NCBI RefSeq assembly: GCF_018141185.1
Contig: NZ_CP058560.1
Location: 1,879,501-1,943,500, forward strand
Direction: 5' to 3'
Source: Methanobacterium alkalithermotolerans
Lineage (GTDB): Archaea > Methanobacteriota > Methanobacteria > Methanobacteriales > Methanobacteriaceae
Length of the DNA: 64,000 nucleotides
The notes beneath the pieces are model-generated. The model had not been told where the DNA came from, did not search any database, and worked only from the letters and a program-made list of their open reading frames with translations. Position 1 is the first letter of the stretch; every line of letters begins with the position of its first letter. Below are positions 1 through 8,372 of this stretch, in pieces. A program made the translations under genes and the position numbers.

Positions 1-668
1 GGGAAAAATTCCCATAAGTTGGCACCACCCAGTAACAGCTGTCCCAGATAAGGACCAAAGGTACGGGCGGGGTTAATGGATGCACCGGTAATATTACCTA
101 TAGTGGTAATTACTCCGGCCACAGTTAGACCTATAATCAGACCAGCAAATCCAGGAGTTGCTTTTCTATCCACGGCCACACCCATAATAGCAATCATGAG
201 CAGGAATGTTCCGATGGCCTCCACCAGTATAGCTTGCATGTAACCTATACCTGGGAATGGTGCTGTGGCACCTAAACCTCCAATGGCCAGGGCATCTGGA
301 CCAACACTTGCAAAAAAGAGGAAACTGGCCAGTGAGGCACCTGCCAGCTGGGCAATTATGTAGGGTATAACATCACCTGATGGGAACTTCTTAATGGCCC
401 ACAGGGCAATGGTAACTGCCGGATTGATATGGCAACCCGATACCCGTCCAAATGCATAAATACATGCTGCTACTGTTATACCGAATGCTAGACCAATAGC
501 TAACCAGTCTCCCAGACCACCCAGTACTCCTATCCCTATATTAAATTCATTAGGGGTGGGTTGCCCGGCACTGATCATTAAGGTTATAACCGCTGCTCCA
601 GCACCAAAAAATACCAGCAGGAATGTTCCTATGAACTCTGCAAGCATCCTTTTAGAAAGTGAAACCAT
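1..668 (-). CDS. aqpM: Aquaporin / glycerol facilitator (AqpM-like), 3' end outside window
   Basis: MIP-family channel for water and small neutral solutes in the cytoplasmic membrane. The reading frame is open to the left edge, so the C-terminus is missing. Both half-helix signatures are visible, HINPAVT in the first half and SINPART in the second, in the usual inverted-repeat arrangement, with hydrophobic segments between them. The ATG at 666-668 begins MVSLSKRMLAEFIGTF, a normal N-terminus for the family. It lies one base after the stop of the DUF2180 gene, so the two are probably cotranscribed. AqpM of Methanothermobacter is the characterised archaeal relative; naming the subfamily rests on the methanogen context. 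Confidence 0.9.
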   Translation of the reverse strand, partial: MVSLSKRMLAEFIGTFLLVFFGAGAAVITLMISAGQPTPNEFNIGIGVLGGLGDWLAIGLAFGITVAACIYAFGRVSGCHINPAVTIALWAIKKFPSGDVIPYIIAQLAGASLASFLFFASVGPDALAIGGLGATAPFPGIGYMQAILVEAIGTFLLMIAIMGVAVDRKATPGFAGLIIGLTVAGVITTIGNITGASINPARTFGPYLGQLLLGGANLWEFF

Positions 669-669
669 T

Positions 670-879
670 TTAATCCCCTTTTAGTCCTTCATAACATGGT
701 GGACAGAGTATTCGAGGTATGGTTTTTTCCATTTTCTCTGAAGGGAATGGATATCCTCCTTCCCATATGTCCACTTCTTCTCTTATGGCATGGTCCATGC
801 AAAGTCCCATTCCACAGACTATACAAACGGCCACAGCATCAGTATCTTTTCCCATCTGGGCACATATGTAACATTTCAT
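670..879 (-). CDS. DUF2180 small cysteine-rich protein
   Basis: A 69-residue protein beginning MKCYICAQMGKDTDAVAVC. It has a CxxC near the N-terminus, CIVC and GLCMDH in the middle and CPPC near the end, a layout that suggests one or two bound zinc ions. It fits DUF2180, a family of unknown function found in methanogens. It sits between the DUF2193 gene upstream and the aquaporin gene downstream, all on the minus strand. The function is unknown; a role as a small zinc-binding adaptor is only a guess. Confidence 0.75.
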   Translation of the reverse strand: MKCYICAQMGKDTDAVAVCIVCGMGLCMDHAIREEVDIWEGGYPFPSEKMEKTIPRILCPPCYEGLKGD

Positions 880-917
880 ATTTTTTCACCTCAAAAAAAT
901 TATAAAAAAGTAGATTT

Positions 918-2417
918 TTATACCGCTTCTCTCCACTGGCAGTGGTTGTGACGGAAATCTACTAAAGAGGCTGCAGCACAGTTTTTACATGTTCGGGCTG
1001 GTGAAGCAGCACTTTCTTTGTGCAGAGCAATGATGTTGGTCATCAAGGTGGCGGTGACCGGTTCGCTGGTTAACAGACATGGATAGTCAGATAACCTCAT
1101 CAGGGAGGAGTACCTTACGGTGATGGCACAGGCCGGGTAGGTGTAGCGTTGTGGGTTCATGATAACTTCATTTTGATGTATGGGCTCTAAATCCACTTTA
1201 AATCCACTTACCTTTGGTTCTAATGGACCTTCAACACCATTTCTTAATTTACGTGCTTCATCCAGGTGTTTCCATCCTCGGAAAATCATATCCATGAAGT
1301 CACTGTTGTGGAGTTCTGCGGCTGCTCCCCGGGTGGGGTAGAGCTGTACGTAATTGTGGAATCTTTTGGTGAGTAAATCTACCACCATAGGTGCATTGAA
1401 TCCATCTAATTCCAGTATGTATTCTACTGCACAGGCTGAAGCTCCGGTAGCCAGGGTTAAAACATCATACTCGCTTTTGAAGTTATTTAAGTTATCATTT
1501 AGTGTTTTATCCATTACGGCAGTGGTTGCTTCTATTATGCCCATTATAACATCGTCTTTACACATATTAAAGGTGGACTGGGCGATGTGGTGAGATATAT
1601 CACCTACACAGTAGGCCGGTACAGTTAAAATGTTTCCATAGTGTACTCCATCATCTACGGCCGCTTTTATGGTTTTTTCCATTTTAGTACGGTATTGGCT
1701 CATATATTTACGCACATCAAAGGAACTGTGTCCTAGAGAATCCATGAGTTCAGCCTGGGCAGTTACCGGTTCCTGGTATATCTTTTTAACCATGGCCACT
1801 TCTTTTTCCACTGCTTCTGCTGCGGTGGCACCTCCTTCTAATTCATTGGCAAATACTTCTCCAATACCATAAGAAGTGTTCATACCCCATGATTTGGCGG
1901 ATAATATGGCCTGTTTGTGCATTTCTGGAATGTCTGTTTCTCTTAGAATTCTATTTACGGTGTTACTGGTACTACCTGGCATTAATGCAAAATCAACCAC
2001 ACAGGTGGGTCCATAAAATCCACCGTATCTTCTAACAGATTCTTTACCAATTAAAGCTTCTGCTTTTCCTATAGCCTCTATAAAGGCCTCCATACTTTTT
2101 TCAAAAGCAGAATCTTCATCAGATAATATCTCTAAAATCACTGGTGTTTGATAGTGTTCTACAAAAGGATCGTCTTCAGGTCTTATGGTGTCAGTTAGAC
2201 CGTCTAAAATAGTGTAGTGAGCTTTAACAGAGTCAACATGTAAATCAATTACAGATTGGCTCTGGTCCCCCACGGCCTTCATACCCTGCACCACATCAAA
2301 GTAGGCCTTGGTGTCTTTTATTTTGAAATCAGAACCCCTTTTATTCTTTATTGTTTCAACATCTGCTTTTTGAGCCTGCATGGCTTCCTTTATCATTTTC
2401 TCATATATTTCAGACAT
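918..2417 (-). CDS. DUF2193-like methanogen protein
   Basis: A 499-residue soluble protein that I match from memory to DUF2193, a family of unknown function found in methanogens. The N-terminal half is helical and charged, the middle holds conserved-looking stretches such as SVRRYGGFYGPTCVVDFAL and a ladder of glycine- and alanine-rich turns, and the C-terminus carries a cysteine/histidine cluster (CKNC at about 478-481, then HNHC near 492) that could bind a metal or Fe-S cluster. A ribosome site AGAGGTGA precedes the ATG at 2417. It is the first gene of a run with DUF2180 and aqpM. No catalytic function can be stated. Confidence 0.65.
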   Translation of the reverse strand: MSEIYEKMIKEAMQAQKADVETIKNKRGSDFKIKDTKAYFDVVQGMKAVGDQSQSVIDLHVDSVKAHYTILDGLTDTIRPEDDPFVEHYQTPVILEILSDEDSAFEKSMEAFIEAIGKAEALIGKESVRRYGGFYGPTCVVDFALMPGSTSNTVNRILRETDIPEMHKQAILSAKSWGMNTSYGIGEVFANELEGGATAAEAVEKEVAMVKKIYQEPVTAQAELMDSLGHSSFDVRKYMSQYRTKMEKTIKAAVDDGVHYGNILTVPAYCVGDISHHIAQSTFNMCKDDVIMGIIEATTAVMDKTLNDNLNNFKSEYDVLTLATGASACAVEYILELDGFNAPMVVDLLTKRFHNYVQLYPTRGAAAELHNSDFMDMIFRGWKHLDEARKLRNGVEGPLEPKVSGFKVDLEPIHQNEVIMNPQRYTYPACAITVRYSSLMRLSDYPCLLTSEPVTATLMTNIIALHKESAASPARTCKNCAAASLVDFRHNHCQWREAV

Positions 2418-2705
2418 TAAATCACCTCTTTAGTAGAACTTGCAGTCATATTTATTGGACTTTACAAATTCTACTTATATTTTTGTTTTTGATGACTATA
2501 TAATATTTTGATTATTGACAAGTAGAGGGGTTTTTTAAGGCCATTTTATTTAATAATTCTGTTTTTGGTGAAAATAGCCTCATTTATATCGGGAATCTTA
2601 AAAAAATCGTAAAAATAAAAAAAAATAATGGGGGTTTAAAGTTTTCCTCTTTTAAATGTTTAGTTCAATTGATTACTTCTTAATCATATTATATGATTTT
2701 ATTAT
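2418..2705. other. Intergenic region between ectC and the DUF2193 gene
   Basis: A 288-bp AT-rich gap. On the minus strand it should hold the promoter of the DUF2193 gene; TATA-like stretches lie around 2480-2515. A short palindrome at 2682-2698 (AATCATAT/ATATGATT) sits just beyond the ectC stop and could form a hairpin, but it has no following T-run. I see no ORF or RNA gene here. Confidence 0.5.
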
Positions 2706-3092
2706 TCAGAGAGGATAGGAACCATCTTCATCATGTACCTCCCCTCCTTCTAGAGGGGGATTGAAAACACATAACAGTTTCAGATCATTTTTAAAGGCCC
2801 GCAGATAATGACGGTCGTTTTTATCCAGAGCATACATGGTACCGGGTTTAATAGTATATATTTCGCCCTCCCTGGTGGTTTCTATCTCACCTTCTCCTTC
2901 AACACAGTATACTGCTTCTAAGTGGTTTTTGTACCATATTAAGGTTTCAGTACCGGCTTTAATTATAGTTTCATGAAGGGAAAAACCCATTTTATCTTCT
3001 TTTAAAAGAAGACGCTTGCTTACCCAGTTACCATTTTGGGCAAAAACCTCCCGGGAGGTTCCTTCAATATCTTTAATGGTTTTAACTATCAT
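2706..3092 (-). CDS. ectC: Ectoine synthase EctC
   Basis: Cyclises N-gamma-acetyl-diaminobutyrate to ectoine, the last step of the pathway. The protein is a small cupin of 128 residues, close to the family norm. It begins MIVKTIKDIEGTSREV and shows the family landmarks WYKNHLEAVYCVEGEGE, TIKPGTMYALDKNDRHYLRA and the CVFNPPL segment near the end. A longer frame opens at 3188, but the ATG at 3092 gives the proper N-terminus and is preceded by GGTGG inside the end of ectB. The gene overlaps ectB by 11 bases, which suggests translational coupling. Confidence 0.95.
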   Translation of the reverse strand: MIVKTIKDIEGTSREVFAQNGNWVSKRLLLKEDKMGFSLHETIIKAGTETLIWYKNHLEAVYCVEGEGEIETTREGEIYTIKPGTMYALDKNDRHYLRAFKNDLKLLCVFNPPLEGGEVHDEDGSYPL

Positions 3093-4368
3093 GATTGAGA
3101 CCTTCCACCATGGCTTCTCTTCTTTCCAGAACAGAGGCAATAGAATCCTCAATAATTTGCAAACCTTCCTGCAGCAAGTCATTTTCAATGGTCAAAGGAG
3201 GCAATAATTTAAGCACATCATCCTGGGCTCCGGCCAGTTCAATTAACAAACCTCTGGAAAATGCTTCTTCAGATATATCTCCACAAAAACCTCTAAGAGG
3301 AACTTTAAGTCCACATATCATTCCTTTTCCCCGTACTTTAGAATCGATGGTGGGGAATTTGTTTGATATTTCATTTAATCTTTCTTTTATTATCTTTTCT
3401 TTATTTTGAACGGTTTGGGAGAGACTATCATTTTCCCAGTAACTTAAAAGTTCACGGGATGCTACAAAGGCCAGATTATTACCTCTAAATGTACCGGTAT
3501 GTTCTCCTGGCTTCCACTGATCCAGTTCACCTTTTAAGAGTACCATGGAAAGGGGTAAACCTCCTCCTATAGACTTGGAAAGGGTTATAATATCCGGGTT
3601 GATTCCTGCATTTTCAAAACTAAAAAAAGTACCGGTTCTACCATTTCCCACCTGAATATCATCCACAATTAACAGAATATCAAAGTCACGGCAGATTTGT
3701 TCAATATCCTGCAACCATTTATCACTGGCCACATTGATTCCACCTTCAGCCTGTATGGTTTCCAGGATTATAGCCGCCGGCAGATCCACTCCACTGCTCT
3801 GGTCTTCTAAAAAGGTTCTTAAATACTCGGCTGTATTTACCTCTTCTCCAAAATACCCATCAAAAGGCATGAAACTCACATTGGTACGATTAATAAAGGC
3901 TTCATCCCGGTAAAATGCATTGGCAGTTACAGCCATGGAGCCCATGGTTAATCCATGGAAGGCATTGGTAAATGATATGACGTTAGACCTGCCCTTCACC
4001 ATCCGGACTAATTTAAGGGCGGATTCAACAGCATTGGTCCCGGTAGGTCCGGTGAACTGGATTTTATATTCCATATGTCGTGGTTGAAGTATGGTGTCAT
4101 AAAACTGATCCAGAAACTGCTTTTTGGCGGTGGTGGCCTTATCCAGGCCATGGATTATACCATCCTTATTAATGTAATCCACCAGTGCTTTGGATACCAG
4201 GGGATTATTATGCCCATAATTTAAGGTTCCAGCACCTGCAAAAAAGTCTATATATTCCTTTCCCTGCTCGTCACAAAGGATGGATCCTTTTGCCTTTTCA
4301 AATACAGCAGGGAAACTTCTAACATAACTTCTAACTTGAGATTCATGTTGTTTGAAAGTTTTCATCAA
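3082..4368 (-). CDS. ectB: Diaminobutyrate-2-oxoglutarate transaminase EctB
   Basis: PLP-dependent class III aminotransferase of 428 residues that converts aspartate semialdehyde to L-2,4-diaminobutyrate. Visible markers are FAGAGTLNYGHNNP near the N-terminus, FTGPTGTNAVESALKL for phosphate binding, NAFHGLTMGSMA, ILLIVDDIQVGNGRTG with the PLP aspartate, and LSKSIGGGLPLSMVL carrying the Schiff-base lysine. Length and motifs match EctB rather than GABA or ornithine transaminases, and its position between ectA and ectC settles the assignment. No aspartokinase or ectD gene follows. Confidence 0.95.
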   Translation of the reverse strand: MMKTFKQHESQVRSYVRSFPAVFEKAKGSILCDEQGKEYIDFFAGAGTLNYGHNNPLVSKALVDYINKDGIIHGLDKATTAKKQFLDQFYDTILQPRHMEYKIQFTGPTGTNAVESALKLVRMVKGRSNVISFTNAFHGLTMGSMAVTANAFYRDEAFINRTNVSFMPFDGYFGEEVNTAEYLRTFLEDQSSGVDLPAAIILETIQAEGGINVASDKWLQDIEQICRDFDILLIVDDIQVGNGRTGTFFSFENAGINPDIITLSKSIGGGLPLSMVLLKGELDQWKPGEHTGTFRGNNLAFVASRELLSYWENDSLSQTVQNKEKIIKERLNEISNKFPTIDSKVRGKGMICGLKVPLRGFCGDISEEAFSRGLLIELAGAQDDVLKLLPPLTIENDLLQEGLQIIEDSIASVLERREAMVEGLNHDS

Positions 4369-4416
4369 ATCACTCTTATTTTATCACCAAGGGGTGATGT
4401 CATAATATATCTTAAA

Positions 4417-4935
4417 CTAATCTCCTGATTTTTTAAGGGGTCCTATTATGAGGAGGGGTTCTTCTTCATGACCGGATTCACCAAAAAGGTCACTACTTAA
4501 GAATTCCACTTCTTTTAAATTAGCCTGCATTTTCCGGGCTAATTTTTCAAATAAAGCCCGGGATGCATGATTGGAAGGACTTACCGTTGTTTCCAAAAAT
4601 CTTATATTTTCAAGTCCTTTTCTCTCTATTAATTTCATTAATAGCTTGTGGCCTAAACCCTTACCTCGCATAGAGGAGTCAACAGCAACCTGCCAGATAA
4701 AAAGAGTATCTTCTTTATGAGGATGGATATAGGCGGAAACATATCCTACTATTTTCCCCTGGTATTCAGCCACCACACTGCTTTTATTAAAATGTGTACA
4801 TACCAGTAAATAACTGTACAAAGAATTAATATCCAGTGGGGGTGAATGGGATACCAGCTGGTAAATCGAGTTACCATCCCTTAGTTCTGGTTTTCTAATA
4901 ATTATTGGCCGTATTTTCTCATTATCAGGACCCAT
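4417..4935 (-). CDS. ectA: Diaminobutyrate acetyltransferase EctA
   Basis: GNAT-fold enzyme of 172 residues that acetylates L-2,4-diaminobutyrate with acetyl-CoA, the second pathway step. The acetyl-CoA loop is seen as VAVDSSMRGKGLGHKLL at about residues 83-99, preceded by VVAEYQGKIVGYVSAY. The N-terminal IIIRKPELRDGNSIYQLV and the ETTVSPSNHASRALFEKLA stretch are typical of EctA. It is the promoter-proximal gene of ectABC; a TATA-like site lies about 25 bases upstream of the ATG. It ends 48 bases before ectB. Confidence 0.93.
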   Translation of the reverse strand: MGPDNEKIRPIIIRKPELRDGNSIYQLVSHSPPLDINSLYSYLLVCTHFNKSSVVAEYQGKIVGYVSAYIHPHKEDTLFIWQVAVDSSMRGKGLGHKLLMKLIERKGLENIRFLETTVSPSNHASRALFEKLARKMQANLKEVEFLSSDLFGESGHEEEPLLIIGPLKKSGD

Positions 4936-4955
4936 ATACTTATTTCCATTTTCAT

Positions 4956-4966
4956 CTTATAAAAAG
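4956..4966 (-). promoter_or_regulatory. Probable TATA box of the ectABC operon
   Basis: On the minus strand the segment reads CTTTTTATAAG, a good archaeal TATA box. It is about 25 bases from the ectA ATG, so transcription would start at or very near the start codon and the message would have little or no leader. No operator palindrome is evident. Confidence 0.5.
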
Positions 4967-5071
4967 GATTCGATTAAAAATAGGCTTAAATATGGCTTTA
5001 ATTAAAATTCTGGTCATAAATTTGGCTTATTTATATATTTTTCTATTAATTATAAAAAAAGATTTTTTTAA

Positions 5072-5095
5072 AATAAAAAAAGAAGAAAAAAGAAA
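5072..5095 (-). terminator. Probable T-rich terminator of the small repeat protein gene
   Basis: Downstream of the stop at 5103, the minus strand carries runs of T broken by single C residues. Such T-tracts are the usual termination signal in archaea. No hairpin is visible. Confidence 0.4.
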
Positions 5096-5102
5096 TTAAT
5101 TC

Positions 5103-5393
5103 TTATTTTCCCCTTACATGTTCAGCTAAAGCTCCAGGATTGGTTTGCGCCAGGCCGCTTACAGCAGCACCAAAACCACTTCCACTTAAACCATGTGCTG
5201 CAGGCAATCCACCAGCTTTTGCACTTACATGGTCAGCTAAAGCTGCAGGATTGGTTTGCGCCAGGCCGCTTACAGCAGCACCGAATGTTTTACCATCTAC
5301 ACCATGTGCTGCAGGCATACCTCCTTTAGCTGCAGATGCGGCACCAGCCAACATCATCACTACTAAACTCAAAAGTAATATTTCTTTTATCAA
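5103..5393 (-). CDS. Small exported protein with an internal tandem repeat
   Basis: A 96-residue protein with an N-terminal hydrophobic signal segment (ILLLSLVVMMLAGAASAAKG) and a mature part made of two near-identical units of about 36 residues. Each unit holds a G(M/L)PAAHG(V/L) start, then FGAAVSGLAQTNP, then a LA(D/E)HV end. The DNA copies also match closely (about 5108-5210 and 5228-5318), so the duplication is recent or kept uniform. Translation starts at TTG 5393, seven bases after a run of seven G, a strong ribosome site. I recognise no family. The repeats are alanine- and glycine-rich with one conserved histidine per half-unit. Confidence 0.7.
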   Translation of the reverse strand: MIKEILLLSLVVMMLAGAASAAKGGMPAAHGVDGKTFGAAVSGLAQTNPAALADHVSAKAGGLPAAHGLSGSGFGAAVSGLAQTNPGALAEHVRGK

Positions 5394-5707
5394 ATTAGTT
5401 CCCCCCCAAAAATTTGTATATAATAATTTGTATCCAATTTTATTAAAACTTTACCTTTCTATCTGGGGACAGGATTATCTAATTTTTTCGAAAAAAAACG
5501 TTTATCAAATTAAAGTCATAAAACAAGAGTAAATCTTTTTATTCAAATAGAATAAGTATAAAACGCTATTTTCATTAAAAAATTAAATAAATAAGTAGTA
5601 GATTATAGTTTTTACTTTCTTTTAGTAAAAACAGGTCATCTAACTGAAGGGGATATAATTACTAAAGAAATAGGAGGTATTTCATTTAGTCTCATTGGAA
5701 TAGGGCC
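5394..5707. other. Intergenic region with promoter of the repeat protein
   Basis: A 314-bp AT-rich stretch. It holds the G7 ribosome site (5401-5407 on the plus strand as C7) and presumably the promoter of the small exported protein on the minus strand. The remainder toward 5707 shows no convincing ORF, hairpin or RNA. Confidence 0.4.
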
Positions 5708-6535
5708 TTACTTTCTCAACCCTAATTCCACTACCATTTCTTCAGTTTTATCCATATCTGGAATGAGATAAACAATTCCATTAATGGTAACCCATTCTCC
5801 AGTAATTACCGCGGTTTTAGAATTTTCTATATCATATCCCTGAATCAGTGTATCAATCAAAGTGGCTTCTAGAGGGGGGATGTTGGTTCTTACATTTTTA
5901 CGCAGCTGGTTTAAAATAGCAGGGGCATTACTGATATTTGATGGGTTTAATGTTTCCTGTATAATAGATTGTATTGCTTTTTGATGCCTTCTTACTCTTC
6001 CCGGGTCTGCATCTTCATCAAACCTAAAGCGAAGATATGCTAAAGCTTCTTCACCATTTAATCTACTTATACCAGATTTTCCATGTAATTCTGGAACAGC
6101 ACTAGCAACATGGGGCTCCACATCCAGGGTGATACCTCCCAGGGTATCCACCATTTCTTTAAATTCTTTAAAATCTACCAGAATATAATAATCAATTCTT
6201 ATATCCAGGAAGTTCTCCACAGTTTCTATGGTAGTATCAATATCTCCATAGGGATAGGCTGAATTTATTTTATCCACCCCTCTTCCAGGAATATCAACCC
6301 GGGTATCCCGTGGTATGGAAAGAAGAGAAACCTCTGTGGTGTTTTTATCAATGGATAAAACACTCATTGAATCTGTATTTCCCCTCATTTGCCCGGTACG
6401 GTCATCTGAACCTAATAATAATATATTTATTCTCTCACTGGACTCTGATTCATTAATAAATACTAAAAAGGATAAAGCTACTCCTATAATTATTATTAAT
6501 GATAAAATTCCCAGTAATTTTTGCCAATTTTTCAT
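5708..6535 (-). CDS. LytR-CpsA-Psr (LCP) family membrane protein
   Basis: A 275-residue protein with one N-terminal membrane helix (ILSLIIIIGVALSFLVFI) and an extracellular LCP domain. Family signatures are ILLLGSDDRTGQMRGNTDSM, VSLLSIPRDTRVDIPG and DKINSAYPYGD, followed by FRFDEDADPGRVRRHQKAI. In bacteria LCP enzymes move polyisoprenoid-linked glycopolymers onto the cell wall. In a pseudomurein archaeon the acceptor is not known. The gene stands alone and is divergent from the PRC-barrel gene. Confidence 0.9.
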   Translation of the reverse strand: MKNWQKLLGILSLIIIIGVALSFLVFINESESSERINILLLGSDDRTGQMRGNTDSMSVLSIDKNTTEVSLLSIPRDTRVDIPGRGVDKINSAYPYGDIDTTIETVENFLDIRIDYYILVDFKEFKEMVDTLGGITLDVEPHVASAVPELHGKSGISRLNGEEALAYLRFRFDEDADPGRVRRHQKAIQSIIQETLNPSNISNAPAILNQLRKNVRTNIPPLEATLIDTLIQGYDIENSKTAVITGEWVTINGIVYLIPDMDKTEEMVVELGLRK

Positions 6536-6903
6536 CTAATAACTCACCTTAAAAATTTCTTTAAATGTAATACTTTAAAATTAAGATTTATTTTATTTAA
6601 TTTACTAATTAATTATAGTTTTGGATATCAGAGATACATTAAAAAATATTATTACTTTATTAATTACAGAGTGAGTTTTTTTTCTGTGCCGGAAAAAATT
6701 GGGGGAGCTCTCCATTTAATGTTCAATGTTAATCTATTATTTATGCTAAACGGAATGACTTTTTGATATAACCGGAACTTAAGTATATTTTGAATAATAT
6801 TTTATAGAATTAAGTAAATAATAGATCTTAGATTATTCAGGAATCTATTACCTCATATTAAGGCGAATGTTTTAAAAAATTTTCTGGGGGAGGAATTTTC
6901 AGT
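6536..6903. other. Divergent intergenic region (LCP / PRC-barrel)
   Basis: A 368-bp AT-rich stretch between two divergent genes, so both promoters should lie here. A strong ribosome site (GGGGGAGGA) stands just before the PRC-barrel ATG. I see no ORF, clear palindrome or RNA-like structure. Confidence 0.4.
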
Positions 6904-7263
6904 ATGAATAAAAAGGATGATGAACACTTTGATCTGGTTTTTGATAATAGTTTCCGCATTAATTCCAGTATTTCCAGAATAAATCAAAAAATAGAAAGTT
7001 TAAGCGGGAATAAAAATATTAAATCAGATAAAAGAATCAGAATAAATGAAAAAATTATTGGAAAAGATGTTTTAAATAATTCTGGAATGGTGGTGGGGAA
7101 GGTAATAGATGTGGTCTTGGATGATGATACCCGGGAAATTAAATCTATAATTATGGGTCAGGGTGGAATGGCAAATATTTTCAAATTATCCACATCTGAA
7201 ACCATAATCCCCTTTAAAATGGTCCATCAAATAGGGGATAATCTGATACTAAAAAATGATTAA
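6904..7263 (+). CDS. PRC-barrel domain protein
   Basis: A 119-residue protein. The first 45 residues are charged and look extended or helical; the second half is a PRC barrel, with KIIGKDVLNNSGMVVGKVIDVVLDDDTREIKSIIM as the core, ending in TIIPFKMVHQIGDNLIL. PRC barrels bind RNA or protein partners; archaeal single-domain versions are abundant and mostly uncharacterised. The ATG follows GGGGGAGGA. It converges with the DUF389 gene, 12 bases apart. Confidence 0.85.
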   Translation: MNKKDDEHFDLVFDNSFRINSSISRINQKIESLSGNKNIKSDKRIRINEKIIGKDVLNNSGMVVGKVIDVVLDDDTREIKSIIMGQGGMANIFKLSTSETIIPFKMVHQIGDNLILKND

Positions 7264-7275
7264 TCAAATAATAAA

Positions 7276-8286
7276 TTATCCACTCTCCAGGAAATAGGTA
7301 CTGGAATAAACCACTTCCACCTTTAAGGTTTTTCCATAAAGTTTTCCTTTTATCATTTCTTCTAGATCTGCAATAGGTGGTAACTCGCCCTCTCCTATAA
7401 CTCTTAATATAACTTCTTCATTGGCTGATTCAGCATCAACTGAAATAACTTCAAATCCACTTCCACTTAACCAGTTGATAGAGGCCTCATTAACATTCTG
7501 GGTTATGCTATTGTTGATAAAAATATTATGGCCTGTATAACCCAGAGGTACTGCAATCAAAACCAGCATTACTATAGCTATGACAATACCGCTTCTTTTA
7601 GCACTTAAGGATTGTTTAAGAATGGCTACTTTTGGAAAGCTCATAATCCCAAAAAGCACTGCTCCGGTGAGGAGGATGGCAAAGTAGTTGGTCATAAAAA
7701 GTAGAAGACTGCCCAGAGCCAGCGAATAATTTGATGTTGCCATTAAAATACCCACATTGGCCAGTGGAGGCACCAGAGATATGGCAATGGCTACCCCGGG
7801 AAGGGTATCTGAAACATCATGGCGGGACATGGCAAAAGCCCCGGCAAAACCAGTTATAAGGGCAGCAAGAAGGTCTAAAAGACGGGGAGAAGTCCGAACC
7901 ATCACCTGATCAATATTCTGGACTTGAAAAAAATTACTTAAAGGCCAGGCTAAAATAAAACCCACTGCTATGGCAGTTAGTATGCCTCCTATGCTTATAA
8001 GTAATGAATGCTTAATGGCAAGACGATCAGCAATACTTATACTAAAAGCAAGTCCCATTATGGGTAACATCAGGGGTGCGACAATCATGGCCCCGATAAC
8101 CACCGCTACAGAATCTCCTAAAAGCCCATAAGTAGCAATACCTGAAGAGAGAATAAGGAGGCAGAAAAATTTTACCAGCTTTTTTTTAGTCTCTGGGCCC
8201 TCAAATAATACCAGATCCCTCATTCGGTTTACTTCTTTTTTATCAACCGGATCACCATGCAGAATGGTGCCAATAGATTCCCACAT
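7276..8286 (-). CDS. DUF389 / TIGR00341 membrane protein
   Basis: A 336-residue polytopic membrane protein. After a short charged N-terminus it shows hydrophobic helices with the family stretches ATYGLLGDSVAVVIGAMIVAPLM and DTLPGVAIAISLVPPLANVGI. The C-terminal 80 residues are soluble (SGFEVISVDAE, ILRVIGEGELPP), the usual arrangement for this family. Its function is unknown; a transporter or channel role is assumed from the topology. It is transcribed alone. Confidence 0.88.
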   Translation of the reverse strand: MWESIGTILHGDPVDKKEVNRMRDLVLFEGPETKKKLVKFFCLLILSSGIATYGLLGDSVAVVIGAMIVAPLMLPIMGLAFSISIADRLAIKHSLLISIGGILTAIAVGFILAWPLSNFFQVQNIDQVMVRTSPRLLDLLAALITGFAGAFAMSRHDVSDTLPGVAIAISLVPPLANVGILMATSNYSLALGSLLLFMTNYFAILLTGAVLFGIMSFPKVAILKQSLSAKRSGIVIAIVMLVLIAVPLGYTGHNIFINNSITQNVNEASINWLSGSGFEVISVDAESANEEVILRVIGEGELPPIADLEEMIKGKLYGKTLKVEVVYSSTYFLESG

Positions 8287-8372
8287 TAATTATTCACCTT
8301 TTTTTTTTAGTTTTATGAAAATTAAATTCATCTGGATCTAATCAGAGGACATATATGACTTAAGCTCAGTAA

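Noticed and set aside
1354..1872. Plus-strand ORFs inside the DUF2193 gene
   Set aside because: They are antisense shadows of a well-supported gene with no ribosome site or family match.
3093..3188. N-terminal extension of ectC to 3188
   Set aside because: The extra residues lie inside ectB in another frame and do not resemble ectoine synthase; ATG 3092 gives the normal length.
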